From Otis tarda (Eukaryota; Chordata; Aves; Otidiformes; Otididae), in the NCBI GenBank assembly GCA_026413225.1, contig CM048552.1, positions 133,189,053 through 133,253,052 on the forward strand: a DNA stretch of 64,000 nt, in the 5' to 3' direction. Shown piece after piece: positions 22,681 to 36,655 of this stretch. The notes below the pieces were generated by a model. That model was given only the letters and a program-made list of their open reading frames with translations. It searched no databases and was not told where the DNA came from. How positions within the stretch are numbered: position 1 is the first letter of the stretch; the number at the start of each line of letters is the position of its first letter. The position numbers and the translations under genes are program-made.

Positions 22681-25600
22681 ACAGCTGCTCACAGTGAGCA
22701 TTTTGCCCTGAGGCTCAGGATAGCTCGTAGCAGTCCTGGTAACAGACCAGGACACTATGGTGCTAGCTGCTATAGGACCAAGGAACGTCTACCAATGGTG
22801 TAACACCACGGAGACAATGCGAAAGTCATAAGCCCTGTGCCCTGGCCCCGGGTTATTGTACTGCTGTGGATGTACCTTGGGAGACAACATAAGATTCCCG
22901 TCTTTCAGACGACTGTTGTTCCAAGCAATGCTGACAAACAGCTACGAATGGCACGTGGCTTGGATGATGGGTTTGCAGAGCTCTTCAAAGGCTTCACAAT
23001 GTCATCCTGACCTGTAGGGAGCCTGGTGTTTCAATGCCAACTTCATTAAGTGTACCTCTGTTTCAGATAAGCCCCCCAAAAAATCTTTTTTGTTTGTGTT
23101 TTAAGGGAGAAACATCTGGCTGCTAACAATGCTGTTGTCATTGGAAACATAATTAAGACTTTTGTTTTCATAAACTAAAAATAATGGTGAGTAGTATTCA
23201 ACAGCCTGAAATCTTTATGCTGTATGTATAGGAGTCATGATTTTTCTAATGAGATGGCTGTTTGAAGTGTGTTTATACGTCTATAAAGAGAGCTGAATAG
23301 CACGTATTGATGTTAATTGCAGAGCTGACAAGTTGTTCTACCCTGTTATTACATTGCCCCCTTCCACACGATCCTAATTCATAAGCAATCTGAAAAGTTG
23401 TTTTGTTTGGTTTTAAACAGACCTCCCTCGGTGGGGAAAAGCTCACTGTGGTCTGCGACCAACCCTGAGACAGAGCTCACCAAAGCGCGGCAGACCACGT
23501 TTCCGTCTCAGAGTGGCTCTGGCCCCCTCAAAGTGAAGCGGATGAGATACAATACGCAATGCCTCAAACCTGTTATCTGCCTTGTGCAAAATCCTACTGG
23601 GATTTTATTCAGTCCTCAGAGAAAGAAAGGAAGGGGTTGGGGAGGTCCAGGGTTTCTACAGGTGCCATCACCGCCTGTAAAGGCAATACAAATGAGGGGC
23701 TCGGCTCAAGCTGGGTTCCAGGCTCTCTACAGAAGTCTCCTGACATTTGCAGCAACACCGCAGCTGCAAGAAGACAGCTGACATCTACGAGTCTTGAAAA
23801 GTCAGTGGATGGTAACAACTGGGGCAATGCGTGTAGGATTCTGGACCCACAGACAGATTAGCAGTGGGGAAAAACAGTCTACTTGCGGCCTACTACCTCT
23901 TATGGCTGTGAGTTGGATGAAGAGCACGATCGCACTCGAAAATCCACCCAGCGTCTACACTCATTAGAGGGACGGTCTGCAACAGGGAGAGGGCAAATGG
24001 ACCAGAGATGGCAGCACTTAATTACACTGTTAGAAAACCTGGGATTAGGAGGCACTGAAGGTTCTGCATTTCATCTGCCTGCTAAAGAGCTCCAACATAC
24101 GTGGGCCACATTTCCACGTTAAAAGCTGAAAGTCTGACTTTATTCCATAAATGCAGAAGCTGGAGCGTACAGACATTTGTAAAATATCACAGGATTGGCA
24201 ACAGTATCCCAACTGGAAGTGCTGGGCTCACAAGGTTCTCAGTCCACGCAAGAAAAGAGATTTTTAGTTCCTTTGTAGGTAGCTAGAGGAAGAACTACTG
24301 AAGTGGGAGAATAATTGTCAGGGGAAAAAAAAAAAAAGATGGCAAGAGGCCACAAGAGAAAGCGAAGGTTTCCGCTGCTGAGGAAATGGGAAACTAAGAC
24401 TTCCTGCTTCTTGCTGGACCAGAAATATCACAACTTCTGTCTCTCTTAAAACTTGGCAGAACTTGTGCATTTCGTCTTGTGGGGGACACGGTGTTGACAA
24501 AAAGAAGCACAGAAAAGGGGCAGAGGACAGAGCTACCCACAGGTTTTTCATGATCAGAATGGTCTCGGCTGGGGACGCTGACATCTAGGTGAGATGTTCT
24601 GCCAGTGTTTTATTTACTCCATTACGTTTCTCAGTAACACAGTTTCAGGAAGATTATCCTGCTAATACTGTATTGGTATTTTCCTTGGTTTGCCCGTCCC
24701 TAGTACACAATAGCCCATTGTCAATTATAACCACACTCTATATATAGCTTGCTCCATACAGTTAACGGATATAGACTGAGTGGGGTTTTCCTTTTCCTTC
24801 CCTTGGAGAGGACTTATTTCACAGGAATGTTTTCTCTTCATTCCTCTTGCCCAACCACAAGGCTATGTGAATACGGATGCTGGCTACTGCCCGGGGACGG
24901 CAGCTCCATCATGAACTCACATGCACCTTGGGGACAAGCATCCTTTGCCTCCGTTTGTCGGCAATCCCTGAGAAACGGAGAAACCTCTTTGCTTAATGCA
25001 ATCAGGAGAGAGGCTAACGTCCATCATGTGCACCATTAAGGAAGCCTATTCATTTCACCTCTCCCCCAACACAAACACAACACAACCTGAATGGGGTCAG
25101 GTTGAGCAGAAGAGACAGATCACCCTGGGCTGCTGCTGCTACAGGTACAGTGGAGAAAACACTTTCATTGTGTAGCCATACGTACAAAATCCTGTGTAAT
25201 AAACCCTACAAAACCAAATAAAACACAAACCACTGGAGGGCCAAAGCACCCCTACTTGTTCTGAAGGCAATCGCTCTACTGACAGGGAAGCACAGAGGAG
25301 CTGGGAGCTTCCTGCACCATTCTGGTGGCTCCCTTTCAAGGTAAGGAAGCTTCAGCATGCCAGTGAGGGCCACACCTCTTTCCTTCTTTTCCCCTTTAGA
25401 AACACTTAGATGCTTTTTTTTTGGCATTTGGGGGAACAAAAACTGGCTTCCACACGTGAAGGGAGAAGAGGTACCCCTCACAGTGATGAGCATGTTCAAT
25501 TCATACTGACAGAACTGGCTTTTTAAATAACACACTATCTTTGCTGACTGATACATGTGCTGACAGGTTATATTATTTGAGAATAACATGCAAGGAAGTT

Positions 25601-28600
25601 TATTTAACGATAATCCAAATGGACAGAGTTAAGGTTAAATGCTATTATTTGGCTTTTGAGAGATTAAGTTTAGGAATTTACCATTCTCTTGGTTTTTTTA
25701 TTTATATAACATGTCAAACTGTAAAGCCTATCAGTACACGCAAACAAGATACTCAGTATACACAAGAGGGTGATGTTCTAGCTTGTGGAGATGATGACGG
25801 TTTCATTCTTGTATTCAACAGACATCCACCTGGTAGTGCAGAACAGATCTTCCATTTGTTCATTCAGCTTAGTTTACAGAAGTATAGATGAACGATGCTT
25901 AACTGTAACTGAACTCATGCTGTCTTCTGTGGCAGGAGCCACAGCAACCACTCGTGTACTGTCAAGGTTTGGTTTAAAACACACCTACACTCTGCAGCAG
26001 AGACCCATCAGTGGGAATGAATTTAACAACATCCTCTGTCGCAGTCTAGGGAGAAACACATACGAGAACATGACAAGGGCGGCCAACAAAGTGGCTTGAC
26101 TCTAAAACTAGTTGGCCTTGGCCATGTCCCATTGAAAGGAAGGCTCTCCACAAGCTGTTAAAGTGATGCTCCTACATACACCCTCCCCTTACGTACACAT
26201 GCCCCCCTGGCAGAAGTAGGGACGATGGGGAATTGTCCAGTCAGGGCAACACAAAGGCCTGTCTGCCCTGTTTCTTCTAGGTCAGCGAGCAAGTCCTGTT
26301 GTTAAATTGGGGTTTAATGTATAAACCGCCACTCAGTTGTTTCTGATTGTCCAGAATGTGTCTTTGTTTAAACACATAAACCTCCATCTGGTACCCATTA
26401 CCGGCCCGCTTCTTCATCTCGTGCATGAGTAACTAAACACAGAAGCTTGTAGGGAGGGCGAGCCCGGCTTGTCCACATGGCCCCGCAGGTCCCTCAAAGA
26501 GCCAGCCGGGCAGCCACAACGGTCTGCTCACCCAGTCAAGGAATTGTCTCCATTGCTAAAAGGAGACAATATGTTAACGTTACCAAAAGGCAGGCTCTCC
26601 TTTGCCCAGGAAGCCAAATCTCTGAGAGAGGATTAGCAAAGAGTGTGCTTCAGACAGGCATGTTTTACTAATAACCACGAGTGATCAAGGGCAGAATAAC
26701 TGAAGTTGGGCGAGCCCAATCCAAAAAGGTTCAGATCTGCATTCGGAAGTCCCAAATCTGGACTGCAACACATGTTGCACAGACACCCACCTTTTCTTCT
26801 CTCACACACACATCTATAGGTGTCTACAGCTTGCATCATCACTGCAATCAAAGTCCACATACTGTATTTTGGGTTTGCACTCAGGCATTTGCCTGAATGG
26901 ACTAACAGACTCCAGCCTCCAGATCTGTCAGGTTCAGCAACCTTCCCCTGTCCTTTCAGAGGCTGAGTTTCATGCACCTGCACCAATTACTTCTGAGCTG
27001 ACACAAATCACTGTCATAGATAGCTTACTTTGAGAAGGGTCTGTGGAACAAAATCCACCCCAATCCTACGCACAAAAAATGTTTCTTTTCCAACCAGCAG
27101 ACTGCAAAAACATCAACCTGTCCCGATTATAGTCCCCAAAAACATCTGTATGTTGTAAAAATAGCAAAATGAGACAAGTCATCTCCATGTTTGAACCGAT
27201 ACACACACACATACTTCTTTAAAACACCACGTTTTACATATTTGTAACCAATGGTGTAAACACCTAACCTTTGTATCCTCCTAAACTTTGAGTTGAAGCT
27301 CATGCCATCTGTCACAGATGGGGACACTGCCATTTTTCCTCTGGCCACCAGTGCATGAGAAGGGCTTAGAAAAACTGGCTGCTCTGGGAGGACTGCACTG
27401 GTACCCAGGCTTTCAGGTCCTGTCAGCCCATGAGGCTGCTGCTCCTCTGAAAATCACACCCCTCTTTTGGTTGTACCCTCACCTCCATCCCCGCGTGTTG
27501 GGGGCTCACAGAGGCCTGCGTAAAGGCTTTAGCAGTCTATGTCCACAGGGTATTTTCAGAACTTCACAGTGCGTTTCTCAAGAGTGGCAACCACATTCAT
27601 ACTGGCATGAGAAGGAGAAAAGGGAAGAATGAAACTATTTGGAATAACGTGATTTTAAAGATAAATGAGAAATGGCAAACCCTACATTTTTGCAGTTTGC
27701 CGGCTGCTCTTCTTTCTAGATAAAGGATGACCACCATCTTAATAAATCATGTTGGGTCTACTGTTTCTTTTGCTCAGATAAATTCAGTCACTGAAACTCA
27801 TCAATTTCTAAAGGCAAGTGAGTTTCACTAATCGTCCCAATGCCATGGATGGGGAGCTCTGTTAATAACTTTTAAAATGACATTTTAGATTTCAGAAATC
27901 AGACCCTAAGCATTCATAAGATTGGCCTGAACAATTCATAATGCATCAGGGTATTTATTTTATCTAGCTTCTATTTTTTTTAGACACTGGGGATATATTT
28001 TCCAACACTTCTCTGCAACTCCAGGTGTCTAAAAAGTTAGAAGAAATCTTTGATAGCCACCACATTAGAAGGAACAAGAGCTAAATAAGGTTCATTCAAA
28101 ATAAGAAGACTCAGCATTATTGCACTCAATTGCGGTCAAACTTGTAAGGCCAGGACTAGGACTCTGCCCATGTGTAACCTGAGATTTCATTTGATTAGCT
28201 GTCACACATCATTTTGCATCAAACAGCTCATTTGGCTATATTCCTGGTGACAAATGGACACCTGTGCACCAGACATTCCACGCTTTGGCTGTTCCATGCT
28301 GCGAGTGTGAACACATGCCTGCTCATACTCTGATGATCTTCTGAAAGCACCAGTTCCCGGAGTCAGGTGATTAAGTGAGAGTTAGTGGTATATGTGAAGG
28401 AAACCAAAATGTTTTTCGCTTTCTTGGTTGCAGGTAAAAGCTTACTCCAAATAAGGCTAAGAAATCTGAAAGCAAATTGTTTTTAAGAAGTATATAGTAA
28501 CCATGGTCAATTTCTGGTCCTCGTATGACAGATGTTGGCAAAACTGATGCAGCCAATTTGCTGGCAAGAATTCTGACTCCTATGATGAGCTTCATGAAAC

Positions 28601-29204
28601 ATCTATGGCCATCAAAGGCTGAAGCGATCTGCCTGTTAATACTCACCATGCACTTTCTACGAGATTCTGCTCTCCAATTCTCCATTGGCAAAGAAAATCC
28701 ACCCGCTGTGTTTAAAACACTGCAGTGGCAGTAGGCACAGTGCTGAAAATAATGCAGAAAAATCTCACAACACGTCTTGAACCTGCCTACCTGGAGTTAC
28801 AGATGTGGGAGGAGACGACGTGCAGTCGGTGTGCCTGGTGCGCCCAACAGTGGGGACACAAGAAGCCATGCAGGAGCAGCGCCGAGGAGCCTGCCCCACA
28901 GCACCTCAGTGTGTCCGTGAGAGGGGCAGACAGTGGCCCACATGCCAGCCATGCCCTCACCCCCAATCCCAAGCGAGTAGGCCAAAGGCACAGCTCTGCT
29001 CTGCAGCTACAATGCTTCGTGCCTTCTCTGGTTTGCACCAAGCCATGGCCCTGTTTGATGGCCATTGACCAGACATGGTCCTTCAAACACCCCTGCCCCC
29101 AGCTCAGGAAGGAGCACGCAGGACCAGGACTCTGTGTTTCTCTACCTGCCGCTTACCTTAGGGCTGCCACTCAGATTCCCAGGAATTCAGAGACTGGTGA
29201 CAGG
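22681..29204. other. Unique noncoding stretch
   Basis: No gene, LINE or LTR is recognised. 22720-23030 has the texture of an ancient repeat or conserved element but matches no family I can name. A 13-base A-run lies at 24325-24337. 27640-28300 is AT-rich single-copy DNA that could hold a conserved noncoding element. A frame at 28725-29264 (ATG at about 28752) is unrecognised. Nothing firmer is supported. Confidence 0.3.
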
Positions 29205-29232
29205 CACACACACACATGCACACAGGCACACA
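29205..29232 (+). repeat. Imperfect (CA)n microsatellite
   Basis: A CACACA tract interrupted by TG and GG. A (TTA)n-like patch also occurs near 29626-29642. Confidence 0.8.
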
Positions 29233-32200
29233 TCTTCTATTCAGCCAGGAAACAACCACTGTAGAAAGAACCCGGTCTGTTTTTAAGGTGTGCACTAAGG
29301 AATGCCCCTCTCCAGAAACCAATCCACAATAGCAGTGGTTTTCAAGGCAATCCTTTGCCTTTCTGTGCAAGCCTGCAGCTGTTGCACGTTCTTCCCTCGG
29401 AGTGGAGTTTTGCAGGCAAGCTTTTATGGACTGGCTGGTTGTCAAAATGGTAGAGGAACAGGAGGGAGGAGCCACAAAAAAGACTCATTTCTAATAAATT
29501 TGAGATGGTTTCACATCCCTGAGGCAGACTCACGTTGTTTTTGGCAGGCATAACATAAAAAATAACACTGAGTCTGCAACTCCTGAGCAGTTTCCTGCAT
29601 GGGCTGTCGATTTGCTTTGTTTTCTGTTATTATTATTGTTATTAGATGGAGCTTGTGGAAAAGAGCCGAGGTGTGTGCAGGGGGGGGAGTAGGAAAAAGT
29701 TAATCTGTCGTGTCATCACTCCTTTAATCCAAAGCTTAGAAACTTGGAGGTTTTATAGTGTGAGGTCTGATAATGATAATCCAGCACCACCTGAACAAAC
29801 AGTCTGCGGGGCAGCCCATACCACAGCGAGCGGGAATGGGAAGCGAGCGGTCCCCCGTCTGCTCCTTCCTCCTGCTCCGAGAAAGCTAGCCCTGTGAAAA
29901 AGGGAACGGGCCGCACACTGCAGCGCCCGTCCCATCAGCTGGGCCAGGATGCACGGGCACTGGGTGAGCCCAGTGTATAATCAAAAGCTTCTTTGCAGAG
30001 AAAAGCCTGCCTGAGACCTTGGGCTCTGCCAGCTGTGGGTCCTGGGGCAGCCTCTCCTTTTGGAGACAAGGACGTGTCTGAAGAAGAACAAGCCTATTAA
30101 AAGTGTTTAAAGTCTTCCTCACATCAGCACTTACCGAGAAAAAAGGGCAGCAGAAATAATGTTTCTATAACAACTAGTACTGACAAAGGGGAATGAGCTC
30201 AACTTGGGCCACGGAAAGATCAGGTTAGAAAGCACTTAAATGGACACATGCTCTAAAATCACCTAACTCTGAGGAAATTAATCCAAAAGTGCTTAGAGAA
30301 GTAACAGAAGCAACAGTTAACAGGCTTGTTAGTAGTCATCTCTGAGAACGCGTAGAAGAGCAAAGGCCCAGAGGCTGGAAACAGGTAGGCATGAATACTT
30401 GATAAAAAAGAGGAAGGAAGGAGGAGCAAGGGAACACCACGCTGGAAGAGGCTGCCCGTGCCCCGGAGGACAGGACTACAATTCAAGTTGGAAAAACATT
30501 CTGAGAATAGCATACTGTAATTCAGTTAGGATAAAGGAAAGCTTCTACACGAAGACTAGAAGAATTGGATGCACTGATATATGACAGGGAACACTGGGCC
30601 AGCAGCAGTTGTACAGGAGGGGAATCTGTGGGTTAGAGAGGGGCTCTTGTGATGCCTGACTTAACCCCACTCTGATAGCTGATGCAGGAAAGGAAACTTC
30701 GAACGGGGCAGAGACGCTCTTCCATTCACAAAGGGAAGCAAATATGGGAGAACATCAATGAGGGAAGGCAGCTAAACTCACGTAGCCTCTGAGCCCAAAT
30801 GGCACCCAAAGATGGACAAAAAGCCTGGGGAAGAAATGAGACAATAAACTAAGGACGATGACCCCCCCATCCACTGCTGTAACATAAACTCCATCTCTCC
30901 CGTCTCTGCCTTCACCTCTGCCTCTTTCCTGCTCTTGCTCTCCACTCAGGATGCTCTTACACAGTGCTCTTACTTGAGAGGAACTCCCCAGCCTGGTGTG
31001 TTGCACCGTGTCCTTCCTCTGCTCAGTTTTCTCATGACCGTGTATCCCAAGGGACTATCCAACTTCATCTCTCTCTCCAGGATGGATGAGTAAAACAGAC
31101 AGGAAATTCAATAGGCCCAATGGAGGCTAAACAAGATGCATATTAACTTCATCACTCCATCACTAGGTTGTTTAGGTTCAGTGCTTCTTTAAGTGCTCCA
31201 TCCTTTAGCTGTGGCAATCTACACAGCATACCCCTCAGGGCAAGTCTTTGAATCGGCCAGAAAAGCATGCTTTATGCATTCATATAGCTGTATTATATCA
31301 GTGACATCACTAGTGACATCATTGTCCAGACATATCATCAAATCGATACCTTCAGGGATCTGGGATTTATTTGTTTGGAAAAGAGGAGGAGAAAAAGAAC
31401 AGTAGACCACAATTGAAGAAAATGTGGTCTCCCAAAGGCTGCCACAGGAGGGTTTTGCTGGAGAGGAAGGACTGAAGAATTAGCAGTCGAAAGAGGAGCA
31501 GCTGTGCCATATCATGGCAGCGTAGCTGCTGCAGACATCTCTGCAGCACCGGCTGAGAAACAGGCAGCTGCACTTCAGGACTCCACAGAAGGGGCTCTGC
31601 ACCATTTTATCATTCATGATGATGTGTCTGATGTGTTAACACGAACAGGAGCAGCAGCCACTTCATAAACGGAGACTACTGTAACCCAAAGACTCTCCCC
31701 AGTAAATCACCGGCTCTGTAAATTAACCCACTATAATAAGACAGGTTTTACAGGAGCCACCAAACTGATCCCATTCCTTCCCTCATTGCTAAGCCCCTTG
31801 TTGCTCATCTTAGTTAAGAGGGGAAGAGAGGCAATACTGAGCCTGAACATGGGTGAAAATAAGAGATCTTTAGTTAAAGAAAAAAGCAATCCACCACTCC
31901 TTCTTCTTTAACTCAGCCATTACAGGAGCAAAAAGCCAGTGCTTCTGTCACAGAGAGCTAAAGGCTGAAATGCATAATACAGTCACTCTCTAGGTCACCC
32001 CACTGGTAGATCACCATGCCTTGAAACAAAATCATTAGCAGAACAGGGCCTAGATATATGAACTCTACCAAGTGGATATGAACCTCATGGGGCTAAAAAG
32101 TTGGGCAAGCAGCATCACAGAAGTCGAGAAACCAGAAAGAAAAAAAACCCAGAATTTTGGTACAAAGATCAAAAGTAATGGAAGGGACAGAATTTCCTGA

Positions 32201-33387
32201 AAGGCTTAACGGGACATAGAGAGAGGATAAAGACTTGAAATTGTGAAAGCTTTCCAGATTAATCACAAAATTAGGTGAAACAGAAAAATGAGATACTACC
32301 CACAGACAGATGGGGCTAAGGGTGTACTCAGCCCACAGTCTGAAACTCCCCTTGGAGCAAACGCAGCTCAGGGGTTTCACTAACCCAGTGGAGATCCTTA
32401 CGTTATCATGTCTCATCTCCTGTGCATCACAGAACAAGGAAAGCCATGCAGGTGTCCTTAGGCTGGGATTGCCAAGTTACACCTTAAAATAAAACCAAAT
32501 CACACCCCTAATTGTGTGTCTTTCCCTCCTCCATATGAAACACTAGACCTCTCACTGCTGTTGAAAAAGCAAGAATGCTTTGCTACCCAACTTTTTTTTT
32601 CACTCATGTATGACACAAGATGAAATCTGATACAACAAAAAGTTGTAAAACTGTTATCTTTTTCTATGACTGACATTGCATCTGGATAAGTACCTCCCTA
32701 CCACAGAATTTCTCTAACAGATATGACCAAGCCGATAGGCATGTTACTGCCCTTAAGTTATTCTTCTTTATCTTGTATTTTGCATATGGGTATGGATTTC
32801 CTTTAAAGATGTAAGATTTTAATTATTTGGTGGGAAAGAAGCTTTTCCTATCTGCTCTCCAAGAACTGAGGAAAATCCTTTAATTTTTTTTCCCCAGCAT
32901 ATTTTCTGTACTAAAAGACAAAAGTGGTAGCCTTGATTCAACAAGGCATTTAAGAACATGTCAAACTTTAAATATATCAGTAGTTTGACTGATTTCATTG
33001 CAGTGAACTTTGTGTTCATGGTTGATCACGTATACCTTGATAAACCAGGGCTAAGAGGTTCGTTTTGCTGGGTACCAAGTACGTGCAGAAAAGTGCAGAT
33101 GTGTATGAACCCCCTACAACCGGAGACATGAAACAACAGTCAGCCATTTTCACCATCCTCCATCGGTTAATCAACTCACTCTTCAAGACTTTTTTTTCCC
33201 CTCTTATATAGGAAAAATCTGCAAGACTTTGCATCTGCTCATGCTGGTAAAGAACTGAAGCACGTCCCTGTGCCACATTTTTCCCCCTCATCCCAGCTTT
33301 ACTTAAAACAAATATGAGTGAGCCAACAGGCAATGATGCAGTCCTCCTGAACATCACCTATGGACTCAAGACTTTTTTTCCCTTTAG
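29233..33387. other. Unique noncoding stretch
   Basis: No gene or interspersed repeat is recognised. It contains a run of eight G near 29680, a purine-rich tract near 30400-30430 and a pair of CRE-like words at 31300-31321. Short frames occur on both strands with no family resemblance. The tract just before 33388 is pyrimidine-rich and ends in TTTAG, a possible splice acceptor. Confidence 0.35.
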
Positions 33388-33711
33388 TTTCCTGATGATT
33401 ACGGAAGCTTGTATGTGCACGGTCCTGCTTTTTCCACAGAAATTGTCAGCTGTGTCCTGCAGCCTATTTCAGTTACAGTAACAGCTGCTGCTCTCCTCCC
33501 TGCTTCCCCAGCCTTTTCTAAATTGCAGGAAGGTTCCTGTGGTTTACTGGTTCTCCCAGAACTCAGAAATTGCTATTGGTGTCACCGAGTATGGTGTCTA
33601 AAACCTATCCAAACAAGGAGAAAATGGAGTATGGAAGAAAACAAAGAAGAAACAAAACTGCAGTTAGTGATGCTGCTTAATTTGATCCTCTCAGGAAGTG
33701 TCCTGTCCTAG
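33388..33711 (+). other. Open frame starting exactly at a strong acceptor-like site
   Basis: A CTTTTTTTCCCTTTAG sequence ends at 33387, and its TAG closes the upstream frame. From 33388 the frame stays open for 107 codons to a stop ending at 33711. The translation begins FPDDYGSLYVHGP and matches no family I know. No clear donor was found. It could be a terminal exon of an unknown transcript or a chance frame. Confidence 0.12.
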
Positions 33712-36655
33712 AAAATAAACCAAAACAAAACAACCCAACCCAGAGAAAGAAAACATTTGTCATTCCCCAGATAAGATCGCAAAATGTGGGGGAAGCTATG
33801 CTGCTCCTCAGGGCACAAGCTGCAGTCAGCTGGGAGGAGCGGGGCAGGGGAGAGCAATATGGGGTGCAGGCTTCTCAGAAGTCTGGGGGTACACGGGGGG
33901 CTGAGCCGGACGCTGTTTGCCTTTGCACCGAAAGCAGCGCCAGGGGCAGCTGTGGGTCTCAGACACTCTGTGTCCTCCGCACCCACAGGTCCCCTCCTGG
34001 GCTCCCTCCTGCACCCCTCTGCAGCACACTCATCCCCAGATGCTGGCAACAGCTTCTACCCGAGGGGCTCCCCCGTCTTCAAAGACTTTGTGTTTTATAG
34101 GTCTGTTTCAGGCTTGAGGGCAAATTTAGGGAGAATGCTGTTTTTCCCATTTTTATTGTCTTGCTCCTTTGACTTCTGGAGACTTGGAGAAAGAACCTCC
34201 CCTTCAAGGGAAAGCCAGCAGAGAAAATGATATGATCTTGACTGACAGGATGCAAAAGACTCAGTCTTGGCTAAGAGATGGTAGGAAAGAGGAGAAGAAA
34301 ATGGCTGTGCCCTAGTTTTATAGCTTGTGCTAATCTATGGATATTCCTGTGAGGCTGGGCAGTGAATTATAAACATCTTCCCCACTGCACACTTTCCGAG
34401 TCCTCCTACGGGAACAACAGGTGAGGTAAGGAGGTGAGGAAACTGCTGCCCTAGCCAAATATGAAAATTAAGCTTTCCTCTCCACTGCTCACCTAGGTGC
34501 TGGTTCCAACAGGACCTGGAAATATTATCGTCTTACAATTTTAAAGGAAATTGTTCCATTGTGGCCCAGAACACTCCAGGAGCAAGTTCGGTGGCCGAGT
34601 GTCACATCTGCTGTTAGCTATGTGCCAGAAGATTATCCTCTCGCTGAAAGCACACTTCTCAGAGTTTCAAACGCCAAGCTCACAACCACTTCCTCTCCTT
34701 TCCTAAAAAAAAGTAAGAATTTGAAAAATGTGACCTGCAGATCCCACCCTGGCAATGGACTACGTTTAATGGGTGAATTATCCATGAACATGCAACCGGC
34801 AGTGTCCTCTGTGAAATGAAAAATAGCATTAAACATTTAAATGTGCTCAGTACTGCTGTTCTGTTTCCATTTATTCCTTTTCCTGCTCTTCCTCTTACTC
34901 GTGCATGTCCATGCACGGAGTCGGCAAACCCCAGGATGGAGTCTGTTGTAATAACAGAATCAGCCTTCACCTTCCTCCCAGCTACAGAGGAGACGGTACC
35001 TCTTCTGCTATTTCTTACCCTAAAGCTACCAGAACAAACACACCCACTCACTGTCTCCCAACAGGGCCAAAAAAGTAGTATGTAATCACACACACTGGAA
35101 CGAAGTGCTCCAGGGGCAAATAAACAGACAATTCGGTGCATGGCAACCTGGAAAGCAGTTGAAATTAAAAAGGACATTTGATGCTAACTTGTGGGTTTTT
35201 CCCCCTCATCAGGGTTGGCCTGTACTTCTGCTGCACCCTGGGAGAAGGAGATGCGTGCCGTGAAGATAAGCCTTCGTGACAGACCAACCCACAGCGCATA
35301 TTCCCAGGTCCTCACAACGCCACATGAATGCTGAGGAGCAGCACAACATCTCTCTGCCTTTCCTCCAGCTTTTTCTGAACAGCAGAGGAAAAGCAACTTG
35401 GGGACAGAGCTACTGACTTGGTTTCACTCACCATGGACATTTTCACTAATTCCTATGGACTACCAGTGAGGGATTTGGTTTTCATCTACTTGTTTTCCTG
35501 CAAGTCCTCCCAGTGTCTTGTTCCCAGGTTGTCTGCCCTGAGAGTCCCACACTCAACATGCTATTGAATCACTGAAACACATACATAGTAAAGACCCCTC
35601 TACCATGCACCTTCATGGCTACAATGTCCCCTGACTGAATAACATGGTTGTCTCCTCAATTTCTGCCAGTAAATGGAATCATCCCTTGTGGCTTCATCTC
35701 CTCAGGCTTTCAGAGCTCTGCATAGCCGCCATTCTGGTTCTGCTCTGACACAAGGCCAGCCATACTCAAAACCCTTCAAAAATCTCAAAAAAAAATCTGC
35801 TTGGACCCCCACAAACACACACTCAAATACAAATCCTCACAGGAATGCTCCAATTATTCAGTGTCTTAAAATTCAACCTCACATACAGCCAAGCTAAAAC
35901 AGGCCAGTGCATCTCCTCCCTCCAGCTCACCAACAGCTGTGCACATATCAAGAACGTCCAGAGGTAAGGACAGAAACCAAAGCAGTGCATCATTTCAGAG
36001 AGTCAGTAGTCTGACACACAAAAAACCTTGAACTTTGTGTATCTGGCACATATCTAAACTCTGCCGGCTCTGAAGTGAGTAGGAACTGACAGAAAATAGA
36101 GCCAGCACATTTTTTGACAGCAGTGGCATTTGTTTCATACCTCATTGGACTTCAAGGTGGGGAGGGGAGAATGAAAAAAAGGGCAAGATAGGAAGGTAGA
36201 AATAAAGCAAACAGCTTGTTGTTTCTCTCAGGACCATCCACAGACCCGTTCAGCAGTGCTCACATTTGCTCAGCTGCTGTGCCGCAACACGCATGACCTA
36301 CATTACAGTGCCAGGTGAGTGCCAGCGTTTTCTCCTCCGTGGCAGGATAGAACACGCTACCCTTAGAGATCCAGGGCCTCCACTTCTGGATAAGCTGGGT
36401 GATCCAAGAGATGAGCAGTGGACATGCAAAATGCACATGTGAATGTCTGACGTTCGGTTGGCATTTCTAGGGAAATCTCCTCTTCAATGTATTTCTGAAA
36501 ATATTATGTGTGACCAAGAGAGCCGATACGTAACCGATACGTAAATTCACCCATTTCACTATAAGGGAAGAGTGTAACTGTCAGTAACTCCTCTTCACCT
36601 CCACCTGCTATGCTTGCTTTCACAGTGGCAGGGAGTGCCCCACTTTGGGTCTCAC
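33712..36655. other. Unique noncoding stretch
   Basis: 33830-34020 is G-rich on the plus strand and then C-rich, with loosely spaced G/C runs. Overlapping short frames there are unrecognised. A perfect 11-bp tandem duplication (CCGATACGTAA) lies at 36523-36544. No gene or repeat family is seen. Confidence 0.35.

Noticed and set aside
28725-29264. 179-codon open frame on the plus strand
   Set aside because: It has an ATG near 28752, but the translation is unrecognised and open frames occur in several other registers of the same GC-richer stretch.
33834-34018. Further G-quadruplex candidates in a G- then C-rich stretch
   Set aside because: The G- or C-runs are separated by loops of up to 9 bases or more, so the prediction is weak compared with the two reported motifs.
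36523-36544. CRISPR-like direct repeats
   Set aside because: Only two adjacent 11-bp units with no spacers, in a vertebrate nuclear context. No CRISPR array exists in the window.
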